64,000 bases of DNA, taken from assembly GCA_902774275.1 (NCBI GenBank), contig CACYHN010000001.1:1-64000 (forward strand). Reading direction: 5' to 3'. The notes under the pieces were generated by a model. That model saw nothing but the letters and a program-made list of their open reading frames with translations, did no database searches and was not told the origin of the DNA. This DNA comes from an uncultured Bacteroidales bacterium (GTDB taxonomy: Bacteria; Bacteroidota; Bacteroidia; Bacteroidales; Bacteroidaceae). Both the position numbers and the translations under genes were made by a program. Positions 42,394 through 52,053 of the stretch are shown one piece after another (position 1 is the stretch's first letter; every line of letters starts with the position of its first letter).

Positions 42394-42577
42394 ATTAAAA
42401 TCAAACTGTTGGAAAATTATTTAAGACTATTGATTACGCTATTGACTGACTTATGCGTCAAGCCATCATGGAACAAAGCAATAGAATTGAGAGAATGACT
42501 TATAATCCTTCTTTCCGATTGTTTTCTCATATCAAGCTAATTGACGTATAAGTATTTTTTATCCGCTCGCAAATTTA
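42394..42577 (-). promoter_or_regulatory. Promoter box TAAATTTG (42570-42577) and long AT-rich leader
   Basis: The minus strand reads TAAATTTG (TAnnTTTG) at 42577-42570, about 175 bases upstream of the ATG at 42393. The leader has no open frame and no strong hairpin; several short related words (GACTTAT, GCGTCAAG, AAGTCATTC) occur. The whole 275-base gap to the macroglobulin stop holds nothing else recognisable. Confidence 0.4.
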
Positions 42578-42668
42578 TTCTAATTTGCTAATATACATAA
42601 TCTTAAATTCATAAAAAATGTTAAATCCAGAAACGGATATACGCCACGGCAACGACTGCTTACGGAGC

Positions 42669-45600
42669 TTATTCCACCGTAATAGCGGCAGAAGTGGTTG
42701 TAGCACGGAAAGCGGGAGCATAGAGGCACTGCATCACAGCATTTCCTACAGTGAAACGACCCGGTTTCTGCACGTTCACCTCATACTCTATCACGTAACT
42801 TCCCTTACTCAGACGGTCTATGTAGAAGACGTTACGGGTATTGCCCGGTGCTGAATAATAGCCTATGTCATCACGCCAGTTGTAACTGTAACCGGCAGCG
42901 GTACTTACAGGCTCAACGGATGCGGCACGCATATCGGCAAGCTGCAGATACTCCAGGTTACGGTCTGTCGTAAGGTCAAAACGTATCCTCAGACGGTCAC
43001 CTACATGAAGCTTGGTACCCTCCTTGACCTCCTCCAGACGGTCACCGTCAGCACCGTGTATCACGCGCAAGATGGTTCGTTTGAGTGACATTCCGTTCTC
43101 CTGTTTCTCAACCTTGTCAAGTTCTTCAGTAAATGAACGGTAAACTGCACCCCAACTTATGCCCGCGGTCTTGGCATCAACGGTAATATCAGCTTTGTCA
43201 CGGCTTATCGGGCCCTGCCAGGTCTTGGTGGTATAACCGGCCGTAGCCTTGCTGTCCGATGCCTTGACGGCCTCCTTGCCCACATAGATCGTGATATCAG
43301 GATCTGACTCCAACTGCACATTGCTGCCGGTAGCCATAAGAGCCGTAACTGCAGCGGCAGTGGCGGGCGATGAACCCCAACCGGTGGTCTGCTTCTGCTT
43401 GAGCAGCCAGCGTGCAGCCTCAACAGCCTCCTTCTCACGTCCCACTGCAAGCAGAGTGCGGATTATGAGTGCCTGAGTCTCAATGGGAGCCTCATGCCAG
43501 AGCAGTCCGCCCTCGTTGTCACGCCAATATCGGCCCATTTCATCGCTGTATAGAGAACGCTCAACAAGTGTAGCCGCTATGTGCTCAGCAAGCTCTTTCT
43601 TGCCGTTACGTGACATAAGCAATGCCAGCTGTGAACGGAAATAGAGGCTAAGGTTATGCGTATCCTCTATCTCGGCCAGACGTGTAAAGAAGGTGTGGCT
43701 TGCAATCGATTTTCCATTGAAAGGATAAGAGGTGTAGTACGAGCGGGTAAGCAGGTAGCTCAATTCACTGTATCCCAGTAATTCTGGTTTCTTCTCTGCA
43801 TCATACCTCTTGAAAAACAGGCTATCCATATAGTCAAGGCCCTTTTGCAATGTAACCTTTAGCTCTGGAGTAACTTCAATGATACCGTTCTCTATGAGGA
43901 GGCCAAGACACTGCATGATCTCATCAGTGATATGCAGGCTTGCAGGAGAACCATCCAACCATGACCAACTGCCGTCACTGTTCTGAGCATCAATGATCTT
44001 TCTTAGAGCCTTCTCAAAGGCCTGGGCCGTCTCTTCTGATCCAAGATCCTTGGCAAGTGAACGCAAGCGGTCACGCTCACTCCTGCTGCTCCTGAGCCAC
44101 GGAGTCTCCTCAAGCAGGGTTCCGGTAAGCCTTTCATTGCGTTCCAACTGTGTCTGCCACTCTGATGCGGGCAGCTCAGCCCACTCATCAAGCATCTGTC
44201 GGATAGCGGGATATCGGCTTGACAGATCCTGTGAGATGGCAGCACCCATCAGACTATGGAACAGGCGCAGGTTACTGGGATCATCAACCCTTATCATTAT
44301 AGGCAGGCTTTGGATAGCATACCAGATAGGTGTTGCACTGTACTCAAGGGTAAGCTGCTCATCGGCCATAGTGGAGGAACGCGGCTTGTCAAGCACCTCA
44401 AAGCGGAAGGTGCGTTTCTCACTGCCGTTGTTAAAGAGTGAGAGAGCCTGGGTTACCTGCGTACGGTTGGAGAGTACAGGGATGGTCTCCTGAATACCGT
44501 CACTGTGGCCTGTGGTCTCTGCCGTAAGGCGGTAGGTCACAGCCGTAAGCCCAGCCGGAACCTTTATGGTAAATGATGTACTTGCACTTCCCTCTGCGGG
44601 AACGGTAACATTCTTCTTATATCCGCCCTCTATAATGCCCAGAGCCTTGCCCGTAACAGCATCAGTAAGGGTCATCGTGACTACAGCCTTCTGATTCTGT
44701 TCAGTCATATTGCTCACCTTGACCGTAAACTCCATGCGGTCACCCTGACGCAGGAATCTGGGCGATGCAGGCTCCACCATAATCTTCTTGCGGGTAACAA
44801 GGGTGGTGTCAACACGGCCTGTCTGTAGAGAATCCGTGAATGCTATACCCTGTATCTTCCACTCAGTGAGCAACTGCGGAACACGGAAACGGTATATGGC
44901 CCTGCCCGTGGAATCTGTAATAAGATACCCGAACAGACCGGTAGGATTCAGGTCTGAGCGTATGGCAACCGCACCACTCTGCTCATCAATCATGCCCTGC
45001 AAGTCCTCTTCCGGCAGAGAACGGGTATCAAACACAATATCCATATTGGAAAGGCCGCCCTGAAGTACCTCATCAACGGTGGTAATACCCAGACCCTCAA
45101 AATCAGCTTGATTAATGGTGGCTGCTGATGCCAGAGGTACGGACTGTGCGGATGCATTAAATGCAACGTCAGCAACAAGATCCACAGCCATCTCATTACT
45201 CTTGTACATCCTCATGCCACGGGCTCTGCGGCTGTAATTCATGAACGGGTCAATAAGAGTACCCGTAATGGCGCGCTTGCCCTTATATTCATAACTGTTA
45301 CCGAATACATGCAGCCAAGGTGCATACTGGCCTGATGTATTGTAACCATTCTGCAGGAGGCTGCGACCGCCTACCCATTTTGAACCGAACGGAGAAAAGA
45401 CAATCCTGTTCACTCCGTACTTGTCAAGTGCGCGGTCATACATGTCAAGCATGATAGCGGCAGTTACGGGATTGCCCTGCCAGTCTGATATACGGATATT
45501 CCACTCCTCTGCCTCATCAGGCTCCAGGATGTTACGGAATGTTTCAAGTTCAAACCTGAGCTGTTTGGGACGGTCAGGAACCTCAAACTGGAAAGACCTG

Positions 45601-48600
45601 TTTTCTGATACGCCTTCATATATCACGCAGCAATGCACGGCAAACATACCCACAAGCTCATCGGTTACAGGAATACTCAGAATCTGCTGCTTGCCGTTGC
45701 TCTCCAGCATACCACGGTCATAGACACCGTACTTGTTTTCTATAATGTAATGTATCAGCGTGCCCTTACGGCTGTTTCCCAGTCTGATACGGGCGGTATC
45801 ACCAACCTCTGCGCTATATATACCACGTGAAGTCTTCTCTTTATCAAAACTGCATAACAACGGTTTCTGGGGCATGAAACTATAGTCATCCTCGTTGAAG
45901 AACGTGAACTCTGTAACTGATTTCCTACACATTGCAGCATTGGCAGTCACGCGATAGATGCCGGGCTGCAAGCCGTCAAGCATAAGCATCATAGACTCCC
46001 TGTCATCCTTATCAAACGGAACCACACCTTCAAATACAGGAATCTCCATGATGTCTTCACCGTTCAAGTCAAAATCATAACGCGGGAAACGCTCCTTAAG
46101 ATGCTGGTTGGAGATACATTTTGACAGATCCTTCTTTTCTCTGCCTTCAACGATGCTGAAAGGTAGAGGCAGACCCGGAGTTTCAAGCCAGCTGAGACGT
46201 GACACCTTGACATTGATATCGCCTGATACCAGGTTGTTGTTGGCAGTACTTGTCAATCGGAATAAGAGGGTCTGAAGACCGTTTTTACCCAGCACGGAAC
46301 CCTGTGATGCTACATAGATCTCTCTCTCCGCCTTATTTCTGGCACCATATGAAATATTGTATTCATGCGTCTCACCGTTCAAGTCAGTGACAACGGCATT
46401 TACATGCACCCAGCAATACTCTTCAACCATTATATCACCAGGAACGGTCACATCAAAACTGAATGAACCGTCAGAACCGGTTTTAGCCTGACCGGCCCCA
46501 ATCCTTACATCACCCCTATCATCAAGGATACAGAACCTGTGACAGGCAAATGAGCCCACTCCGGCATACCACGTCACAGAGGCCCCATCTACCGGAATAC
46601 CGGTAAATGAAATAGCCTTACCTTTTATCGTAACCGGTTTGTCATACCTTACCTCATCCTTTACATCATCTATCTTAACCTCAAACTTAGGCTGACGGAA
46701 TGACTCCACCTTTATAGCTCTGGAACCAGCAAAATCATATTTATCATCTTCATCTGATTCCGCAAATATTTCAATCGATCCGGGCATACAGTTTTCAGGT
46801 ATCTTATAACTGCCCTTGAATACGCCCATGCTGTCTGTCACAAGAGCATATGAGGCCTCATCGTCACCGTCACCATTCATATCAAAGAACTCTATGGCAA
46901 CATTGACCGTAACCCCTGCCAACACATGCCCATTCTCCCCGTCATTAGTATATACTACACCTGAATACTGCACGGAATCACCGGGCAGATAAGTGAAACG
47001 GTCTGTGAAAACCCTCACATACTGCCGCTCAGGCATATCACTCTTCCATGGGATATTGAATGTGGCGTTACCACGACTGCCGCCACCCTCCAGTTCAATC
47101 CTGTAACGGCTGTTGGCCAGGCCTTCCACCAGGATATATCCGTCAGAACCGGTTATGCCACTTGTAGCCACCTTGACCAGTTCATCATTATAGTTGGTCT
47201 TCCACACTGTATATTTGCAGTCCGGGATAGGCTTGCCGCTGCGTGTGTCAACAGCTCTTCCGTACAGAGTTCCATTGTTCTGCACCATATTGAGGAATCT
47301 GATACCGTTACACTCCAGATACTCGTAAGCAATGCAATCACCGCTGTTGAAATAGGGGCCTGTCGATGCCAACAGGTAATAGCAGCCCTGCATCACAGGT
47401 GTTATATCGGCAAATGCAGAGTGTTCCATGAAATCACCCGGATCATCCACCCTCATACTCCACTCCACTACCGTCGATGACTGGTTCAGCTCTGACATAA
47501 GGGTTATCTCATCCTTTCCCCTCTCCATACGGCCGGTAGCCTCCACCAACTTAAGATAAATGGTGTTGACATTCCTGAAATTCAGCTTGGCTATATTGCG
47601 CTCTCCGGGCACAAGGTCAGAATCAAGTGTTATCCTTACACTCTTACGCTCTATCTCTTCCTTGATGGCAAGGCACTCAAGCGCGCCTTCACTCTTGGGC
47701 CATTTCTTCTGGGCGGCAATACATATATCACGTGCCTGACGCATCAGGTTTTCTGCCTTTTCATCGGACATTTCCTGACCCATGCTGTCAGTTATCTTGC
47801 GCGCTGCCTTGCTATAGAGCATGGTGCTGAACTTGACCTTCTTGGTATATGACTCAGCCAGGGCTACGGCACCTTTGAGCCACTCCTCATCATTCCTGTC
47901 CCACTTACCGTCATTTGACAGGTATTCATCAAGAACCTGCATCCTCCTTATATCAATGGTACAGCGGATATCAGGCTTGGCTCCGTAATTATGCTGGGTA
48001 AGACGTCTCAGCACATAGATCATCCATAGGTCAGGGTCATCAGGTGTAACATCAATTGTAGCCGCCAGAAAATCCTGCATGGTACCGTACAGACGGCTGT
48101 CATTAAAGAACGTACGTTTGCCTAAAGTGAGCCTATAATCTGTAATCAGCACTATTGCGTTGTCCATGAGCATGTCCACCAGGTTGGGGCGTAGTTTCTG
48201 TCCCGCCTTGTTTCCGCCAGGGAAAAACTCCAGATAGTAGCCCGATGACACATAGCCCGCCAGTTTGATGGACTGGTCCAGATGGTAGCAGATGGTGTCA
48301 CATATCATCCTGGCCGTCCAACGCTCCAACGGCAGGTTTTCTTCATCTGACGGGTCATTTGTCCTGAATCTGTATTTGTTCAGTTCCCAGAACCTTATAT
48401 AACCCTTGGCAATGAATGCATGGCACAACGCCTTATGCTCCTGCACCCTCAGCTTGGGCAGAAGCGTATTGAACAGTTCCAATCCGGAAGAAATGCTGTT
48501 CTCGCTGTAGGATTGCTGTACTTGGGTAATATAGACGGCACTCTTAAGCATCTGGCGGCCGTCATTATCCTCTGCGGCCATATCCCAGATATGGTTTATC

Positions 48601-48743
48601 TCCTTAGCCGCACTCTCAGGGAGGTCATCCTTAATAAGTTTTTCCACCTTCTTCCAGGCGCGTGAATACTTATCCGCGCTGGCAGTCACAGTAGTCAGTG
48701 TCATAATGATAATCAGAAGTGTAATTTTACAAAGGCATCTCAT
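42669..48743 (-). CDS. Alpha-2-macroglobulin-like protein lacking a thioester motif, with a plug-like insertion
   Basis: A 2024-residue exported protein with signal peptide (MRCLCKITLLIIIMTLTTVTASA). The N-terminal 350 residues are helical. Macroglobulin-type beta domains follow, with an MG2-type YLPGDSVQYSGVVYTND near 584 and FRQPKFEVKIDD. Around 1209-1274 is GITTVDEVLQGGLSNMDIVF, reminiscent of TonB plug sequences. The A2M domain (TEWKIQGIAFTDSLQTG near 1294) follows. At 1486-1505, where thioester-bearing relatives have a CxEQ motif, the sequence is DDPSNLRLFHSLMGAAISQD, with no Cys-Glu-Gln. The helical toroid (AQNSDGSWSWLDGSPAS near 1590) and a C-terminal beta domain complete it. It may trap or inhibit proteases or bind other ligands without covalent capture. 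Confidence 0.88.
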   Translation of the reverse strand: MRCLCKITLLIIIMTLTTVTASADKYSRAWKKVEKLIKDDLPESAAKEINHIWDMAAEDNDGRQMLKSAVYITQVQQSYSENSISSGLELFNTLLPKLRVQEHKALCHAFIAKGYIRFWELNKYRFRTNDPSDEENLPLERWTARMICDTICYHLDQSIKLAGYVSSGYYLEFFPGGNKAGQKLRPNLVDMLMDNAIVLITDYRLTLGKRTFFNDSRLYGTMQDFLAATIDVTPDDPDLWMIYVLRRLTQHNYGAKPDIRCTIDIRRMQVLDEYLSNDGKWDRNDEEWLKGAVALAESYTKKVKFSTMLYSKAARKITDSMGQEMSDEKAENLMRQARDICIAAQKKWPKSEGALECLAIKEEIERKSVRITLDSDLVPGERNIAKLNFRNVNTIYLKLVEATGRMERGKDEITLMSELNQSSTVVEWSMRVDDPGDFMEHSAFADITPVMQGCYYLLASTGPYFNSGDCIAYEYLECNGIRFLNMVQNNGTLYGRAVDTRSGKPIPDCKYTVWKTNYNDELVKVATSGITGSDGYILVEGLANSRYRIELEGGGSRGNATFNIPWKSDMPERQYVRVFTDRFTYLPGDSVQYSGVVYTNDGENGHVLAGVTVNVAIEFFDMNGDGDDEASYALVTDSMGVFKGSYKIPENCMPGSIEIFAESDEDDKYDFAGSRAIKVESFRQPKFEVKIDDVKDEVRYDKPVTIKGKAISFTGIPVDGASVTWYAGVGSFACHRFCILDDRGDVRIGAGQAKTGSDGSFSFDVTVPGDIMVEEYCWVHVNAVVTDLNGETHEYNISYGARNKAEREIYVASQGSVLGKNGLQTLLFRLTSTANNNLVSGDINVKVSRLSWLETPGLPLPFSIVEGREKKDLSKCISNQHLKERFPRYDFDLNGEDIMEIPVFEGVVPFDKDDRESMMLMLDGLQPGIYRVTANAAMCRKSVTEFTFFNEDDYSFMPQKPLLCSFDKEKTSRGIYSAEVGDTARIRLGNSRKGTLIHYIIENKYGVYDRGMLESNGKQQILSIPVTDELVGMFAVHCCVIYEGVSENRSFQFEVPDRPKQLRFELETFRNILEPDEAEEWNIRISDWQGNPVTAAIMLDMYDRALDKYGVNRIVFSPFGSKWVGGRSLLQNGYNTSGQYAPWLHVFGNSYEYKGKRAITGTLIDPFMNYSRRARGMRMYKSNEMAVDLVADVAFNASAQSVPLASAATINQADFEGLGITTVDEVLQGGLSNMDIVFDTRSLPEEDLQGMIDEQSGAVAIRSDLNPTGLFGYLITDSTGRAIYRFRVPQLLTEWKIQGIAFTDSLQTGRVDTTLVTRKKIMVEPASPRFLRQGDRMEFTVKVSNMTEQNQKAVVTMTLTDAVTGKALGIIEGGYKKNVTVPAEGSASTSFTIKVPAGLTAVTYRLTAETTGHSDGIQETIPVLSNRTQVTQALSLFNNGSEKRTFRFEVLDKPRSSTMADEQLTLEYSATPIWYAIQSLPIMIRVDDPSNLRLFHSLMGAAISQDLSSRYPAIRQMLDEWAELPASEWQTQLERNERLTGTLLEETPWLRSSRSERDRLRSLAKDLGSEETAQAFEKALRKIIDAQNSDGSWSWLDGSPASLHITDEIMQCLGLLIENGIIEVTPELKVTLQKGLDYMDSLFFKRYDAEKKPELLGYSELSYLLTRSYYTSYPFNGKSIASHTFFTRLAEIEDTHNLSLYFRSQLALLMSRNGKKELAEHIAATLVERSLYSDEMGRYWRDNEGGLLWHEAPIETQALIIRTLLAVGREKEAVEAARWLLKQKQTTGWGSSPATAAAVTALMATGSNVQLESDPDITIYVGKEAVKASDSKATAGYTTKTWQGPISRDKADITVDAKTAGISWGAVYRSFTEELDKVEKQENGMSLKRTILRVIHGADGDRLEEVKEGTKLHVGDRLRIRFDLTTDRNLEYLQLADMRAASVEPVSTAAGYSYNWRDDIGYYSAPGNTRNVFYIDRLSKGSYVIEYEVNVQKPGRFTVGNAVMQCLYAPAFRATTTSAAITVE

Positions 48744-48772
48744 AAGTACACAAATTTATATTGATTCTTCTG

Positions 48773-48780
48773 CAAATATA
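48773..48780 (-). promoter_or_regulatory. -7 promoter box TATATTTG for the alpha-2-macroglobulin-like gene
   Basis: The minus strand reads TATATTTG (TAnnTTTG), 29 bases upstream of the ATG at 48743. Confidence 0.6.
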
Positions 48781-48810
48781 TAAACTGAAAAAATGCAGAA
48801 TACGTCAAGA

Positions 48811-48832
48811 AGCGCTGCAAAAACGTTGCAAT
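48811..48832 (-). promoter_or_regulatory. Candidate activator site: bipartite TTGCA element, copy 2
   Basis: The plus strand reads AGCGCTGCAA, four bases (AAAC), then GTTGCAAT. The flanks and spacer length match 1321-1342 exactly; the spacer bases differ. It ends 30 bases upstream of the -7 box and one base after the ruvB stop codon. Confidence 0.45.
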
Positions 48833-48833
48833 T

Positions 48834-49859
48834 TTACTCAAAAAGGTCACCTGACATTGAGGCGTAGCGGGAACGGCCCAGATGTGTATAGGCCAGATCC
48901 GTCACCTCACGTCCGCGCGGTGTACGCTTGAGGAATCCCTCCTGGATAAGGAACGGCTCATACACATCCTCTATGGTTCCGGCATCCTCACTGAGTGCCG
49001 TGGCAATTGTACCTATACCCACCGGACCACCCTTGAACTTGTCAATGATGGTGGTCAGTATGCGGTTGTCAATCTCGTCAAGACCGTACTTGTCTATGTT
49101 GAGAGCCTCAAGAGCGATATTGGCTATGGATACGGTGATACGCCCTGATCCCTTTACCTGCGCAAAGTCACGCACGCGGCGCAACAGGGCATTGGCTATA
49201 CGGGGCGTTCCTCGGCTACGTCCCGCAATCTCAGCAGCAGCATCCACATCGCAAGGTATGCCCAGGATACCGGCTGAACGCAGAATGATCTTCTGCAAAG
49301 TCTTGGCATCATAATACTCCAGATGCATGTTGATGCCGAACCTTGCGCGGAGCGGTGCGGTAAGCAGGCCGCTGCGGGTGGTGGCACCTATCAGGGTAAA
49401 CGGGTTGAGGTCTATCTGTATGCTGCGGGCCGACGGACCCTTGTCTATCATGATGTCTATACGGTAATCCTCCATGGCTGAGTAGAGATACTCCTCTACC
49501 ACAGGCGACAGGCGGTGGATCTCATCAATAAAAAGCACATCCTTGGGCTCAAGTGAAGTAAGGATTCCGGCCAGGTCACCCGGCTTGTCCAGCACGGGGC
49601 CCGATGTAATCTTGAAGCCCACGCCCAGCTCATTGGCTATGATGTTGCTCAACGTAGTCTTACCCAGTCCGGGAGGGCCATGCAGCAGGGTATGGTCAAG
49701 CGATTCGCCACGCTGACGGGCTGCCTGCACAAACACACGCAGGTTATCCACAATCTTGCCCTGTCCGGCAAAATCATCGAACTTAAGCGGACGCAGAGCG
49801 TTATCCAGCTCCTTGTCACTCGTCAACTGCTGTGCTCTTATATCGAATTCCTCATTCAT
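48834..49859 (-). CDS. ruvB: Holliday junction branch migration ATPase RuvB
   Basis: A 341-residue AAA+ motor of the RuvAB complex. Motifs are [12 protein letters not shown], Walker [12 protein letters not shown], Walker [14 protein letters not shown], sensor [18 protein letters not shown] and the C-terminal winged helix with [27 protein letters not shown] (written in part). Length is normal. ruvA and ruvC are not in the window. It follows hisS across the composite repeat at 49862-49964. Confidence 0.97.
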   Translation of the reverse strand: MNEEFDIRAQQLTSDKELDNALRPLKFDDFAGQGKIVDNLRVFVQAARQRGESLDHTLLHGPPGLGKTTLSNIIANELGVGFKITSGPVLDKPGDLAGILTSLEPKDVLFIDEIHRLSPVVEEYLYSAMEDYRIDIMIDKGPSARSIQIDLNPFTLIGATTRSGLLTAPLRARFGINMHLEYYDAKTLQKIILRSAGILGIPCDVDAAAEIAGRSRGTPRIANALLRRVRDFAQVKGSGRITVSIANIALEALNIDKYGLDEIDNRILTTIIDKFKGGPVGIGTIATALSEDAGTIEDVYEPFLIQEGFLKRTPRGREVTDLAYTHLGRSRYASMSGDLFE

Positions 49860-49861
49860 AT

Positions 49862-49964
49862 AAATTGAGAGTTGAGAATTGAGAATTGAGAATTAATACG
49901 CAGAACCTGCGTAAAGATACGCACCGCATGGCCAATTTTCAATTCTCAATTTTCAATTTTCAAT
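49862..49964. repeat. Composite palindromic element, copy 2 (heptamer flanks around a CCTGCGTA core)
   Basis: The left flank has TTGAGAA/TTGAGAG heptamers, the right flank their complements (TTTTCAA, TCTCAA). The core contains GCAGAACCTGCG (a small hairpin), ACGCACC and ATGGCC, matching the core of 6834-6925. Its right end extends into hisS and supplies the final codons and stop of that gene. Confidence 0.85.
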
Positions 49965-51314
49965 TAAACTATCTTCCAACTTGTCAGCACTAACCAAAGC
50001 CTGCTCGCCGGTTTCCATATTTTTGAGAGTAACCTTACCCTGAGCCAGTTCGTCACTGCCCACAATAGCCACATAAGGAACGGCATGTGCATTGGCATAA
50101 GACATCTGCTTCTTCATCTTGGCAGCATCAGGATAAATCTCAGCGGGAATGCCTGCCTTGCGGAGCTGCGTAAGCAGTCCCATGCAGAACTGAGCCTCCT
50201 GCTCACCCAGATTCAGGAACAGCACCTTTACGCCACCCTGGGCCTCCTTGGGATAGAGATCAAGCTGATTCAGCACATCATAGATACGGTCAGCACCAAA
50301 AGATATGCCCACGCCACTCACACCGGGAAGTCCGAATATGCCGGTCAGGTTATCATAACGTCCGCCACCGCTTATGGAACCTATCTCAACATCAAGCGCC
50401 TTTACTTCAAAAATAGCGCCAGTGTAATAGTTGAGGCCACGAGCCAGAGTGAGGTCAAGCTCCAGTTGGTTCTTGAGTCCGAGCTTGGTGGCACCATCCA
50501 GAATGAAACGGCACTCCTCCACACCTTTCAGGCCAGCTTCACTACCTGCAAGCACTGTTGCTATAGTATCCAACTTCTCGCTGTTGGAGCCGGTAAGCTT
50601 GATTATGGGCTGCAGTTTGTCAATGGCATCCTGCGGCAGGCCTTTATCGGCCAGTTCAGCATTCACGCCGTCCAGACCTATCTTGTCCAGCTTATCAATG
50701 GCTACGGTAATATCAACTATCTTATCTGACTGGCCGATGCTCTCGGCAATGCCGGCCAGGATCTTGCGGTTGTTCAGCTTGATTGCCACGCGCACGCCAA
50801 AGCGGCTGAACACGGTGTCTATCATCTGTATGAGCTCAATCTCATAGAGCAGAGAATCACTGCCCACCACATCGGCATCACACTGGTAGAACTCACGGTA
50901 ACGGCCCTTCTGTGGACGGTCGGCACGCCATACAGGCTGAATCTGAAAACGCTTGAAAGGGAACTGAAGTTCCTCACGGTGCATCACCACAAAACGTGCA
51001 AACGGAACCGTAAGGTCATAACGGAGGCCCTTCTCACAAAACTTGGATGCAAGTTTCAAACTGTTGCGCGAGAGCAGTTCCTCATCAGTCAGACCACTCA
51101 TGTAATCGCCTGAGTTCTGTATCTTGAACAGGAGCTTATCGCCCTCCTCACCGTACTTACCCATAAGGGTGGAGAGGTTCTCCATTGAGGGAGTCTCTAT
51201 CTGACTGTAGCCGAACAGACGGAACACTCCGCGTATGGTATCAAATATGTAGTTACGGCGTGCCATCTCCACCGGAGTGAAGTCACGCGTACCTTTGGGA
51301 ATTGATGGTTTCAT
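49953..51314 (-). CDS. hisS: Histidyl-tRNA synthetase
   Basis: A 453-residue class IIa synthetase. It has motif 1 near the N-terminus ([28 protein letters not shown]), motif 2 ([23 protein letters not shown] written in part as [12 protein letters not shown] and REFYQCD), the histidine motif [14 protein letters not shown], motif 3 [13 protein letters not shown] and [11 protein letters not shown], and a C-terminal anticodon domain. The last residues, LIEN and the TGA, are encoded by AATTGAAAATTGA of the composite repeat, so the native C-terminus may have been replaced. It lies seven bases behind yugP. Confidence 0.95.
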   Translation of the reverse strand: MKPSIPKGTRDFTPVEMARRNYIFDTIRGVFRLFGYSQIETPSMENLSTLMGKYGEEGDKLLFKIQNSGDYMSGLTDEELLSRNSLKLASKFCEKGLRYDLTVPFARFVVMHREELQFPFKRFQIQPVWRADRPQKGRYREFYQCDADVVGSDSLLYEIELIQMIDTVFSRFGVRVAIKLNNRKILAGIAESIGQSDKIVDITVAIDKLDKIGLDGVNAELADKGLPQDAIDKLQPIIKLTGSNSEKLDTIATVLAGSEAGLKGVEECRFILDGATKLGLKNQLELDLTLARGLNYYTGAIFEVKALDVEIGSISGGGRYDNLTGIFGLPGVSGVGISFGADRIYDVLNQLDLYPKEAQGGVKVLFLNLGEQEAQFCMGLLTQLRKAGIPAEIYPDAAKMKKQMSYANAHAVPYVAIVGSDELAQGKVTLKNMETGEQALVSADKLEDSLIEN

Positions 51315-51321
51315 CTATTAA

Positions 51322-52053
51322 TCAACGTCTTCTCGACCCGTAAATCATTATGTAATAAATCAGTGTGCCCAATGAACTTATGGCAGCCACAACATAGGTG
51401 TAAGCGGCAGCCTTAAGGGCATCGGTAGCAGCCTCCATAGTCTCACCCCGGGCGATATCGGTCTGCTTGAGCCAAGCCAAAGCCCGGCGGCTGGCATCAA
51501 CCTCAACCGGCAGGGTTATGAAACTGAACAGGGTGGTCATGGCAAACAGAACGATGCCCGCAAGCATGATACCCGGAAAGACTTCAATCATAAGGATACC
51601 TGCCAACAGCACCCAGGTAACAATCTGTGAAGAGAACTGCACCACCGGCACCAAGGCAGAACGCATCTTGACAGGTGCATACTGCTTGGCATGCTGCACG
51701 GCATGTCCGCATTCGTGGGCAGCCACAGCCGCAGCCATTATGCTGTTGCCGTAATAGACATCCTTGCTCAGGTTTACAGTGTTATCCTCAGGATTGTAAT
51801 GATCCGTGAGTTTACCCTCCACACAGGTAATCTTGACATTGCCAATACCGTACTCGGTAAGCATCCTGGATGCCACCTCAAAACCTGTACTGCCGTTTCG
51901 GGTAGGTACCTTGGAGTACTTCTTGAACTTACGGTTCAGATTATTCTGTACAGAAAAGCTCAGGATTGCTATAGCAATAAACAGAATCCAATACATTGCG
52001 GCTGGTGACGAATAACCCGGATATCCCGGAAGTGTTGTCAATAATACAAGCAT
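51322..52053 (-). CDS. Membrane zinc metallopeptidase, YugP family
   Basis: A 243-residue protein of the YugP/Zn_peptidase_2 family. The zinc motif is AAHECGHAVQHA (HExxH form HECGH), preceded by a family-typical DHYNPEDNTVNLSKDVYYGNSI (split as DHYNPEDNTVNLS and VYYGNS). It has an N-terminal membrane segment (YWILFIAIAILSF), two central hydrophobic segments and one near the C-terminus. The ATG at 52053 overlaps the purA stop (TAATG); an internal ATG at 51996 just before the first membrane segment is an alternative start. The substrate is unknown. Confidence 0.88.
   Translation of the reverse strand: MLVLLTTLPGYPGYSSPAAMYWILFIAIAILSFSVQNNLNRKFKKYSKVPTRNGSTGFEVASRMLTEYGIGNVKITCVEGKLTDHYNPEDNTVNLSKDVYYGNSIMAAAVAAHECGHAVQHAKQYAPVKMRSALVPVVQFSSQIVTWVLLAGILMIEVFPGIMLAGIVLFAMTTLFSFITLPVEVDASRRALAWLKQTDIARGETMEAATDALKAAAYTYVVAAISSLGTLIYYIMIYGSRRR

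Noticed and set aside
50085..50729. A 214-codon plus-strand open frame
   Set aside because: It is the complement of hisS coding sequence and shows no independent features.
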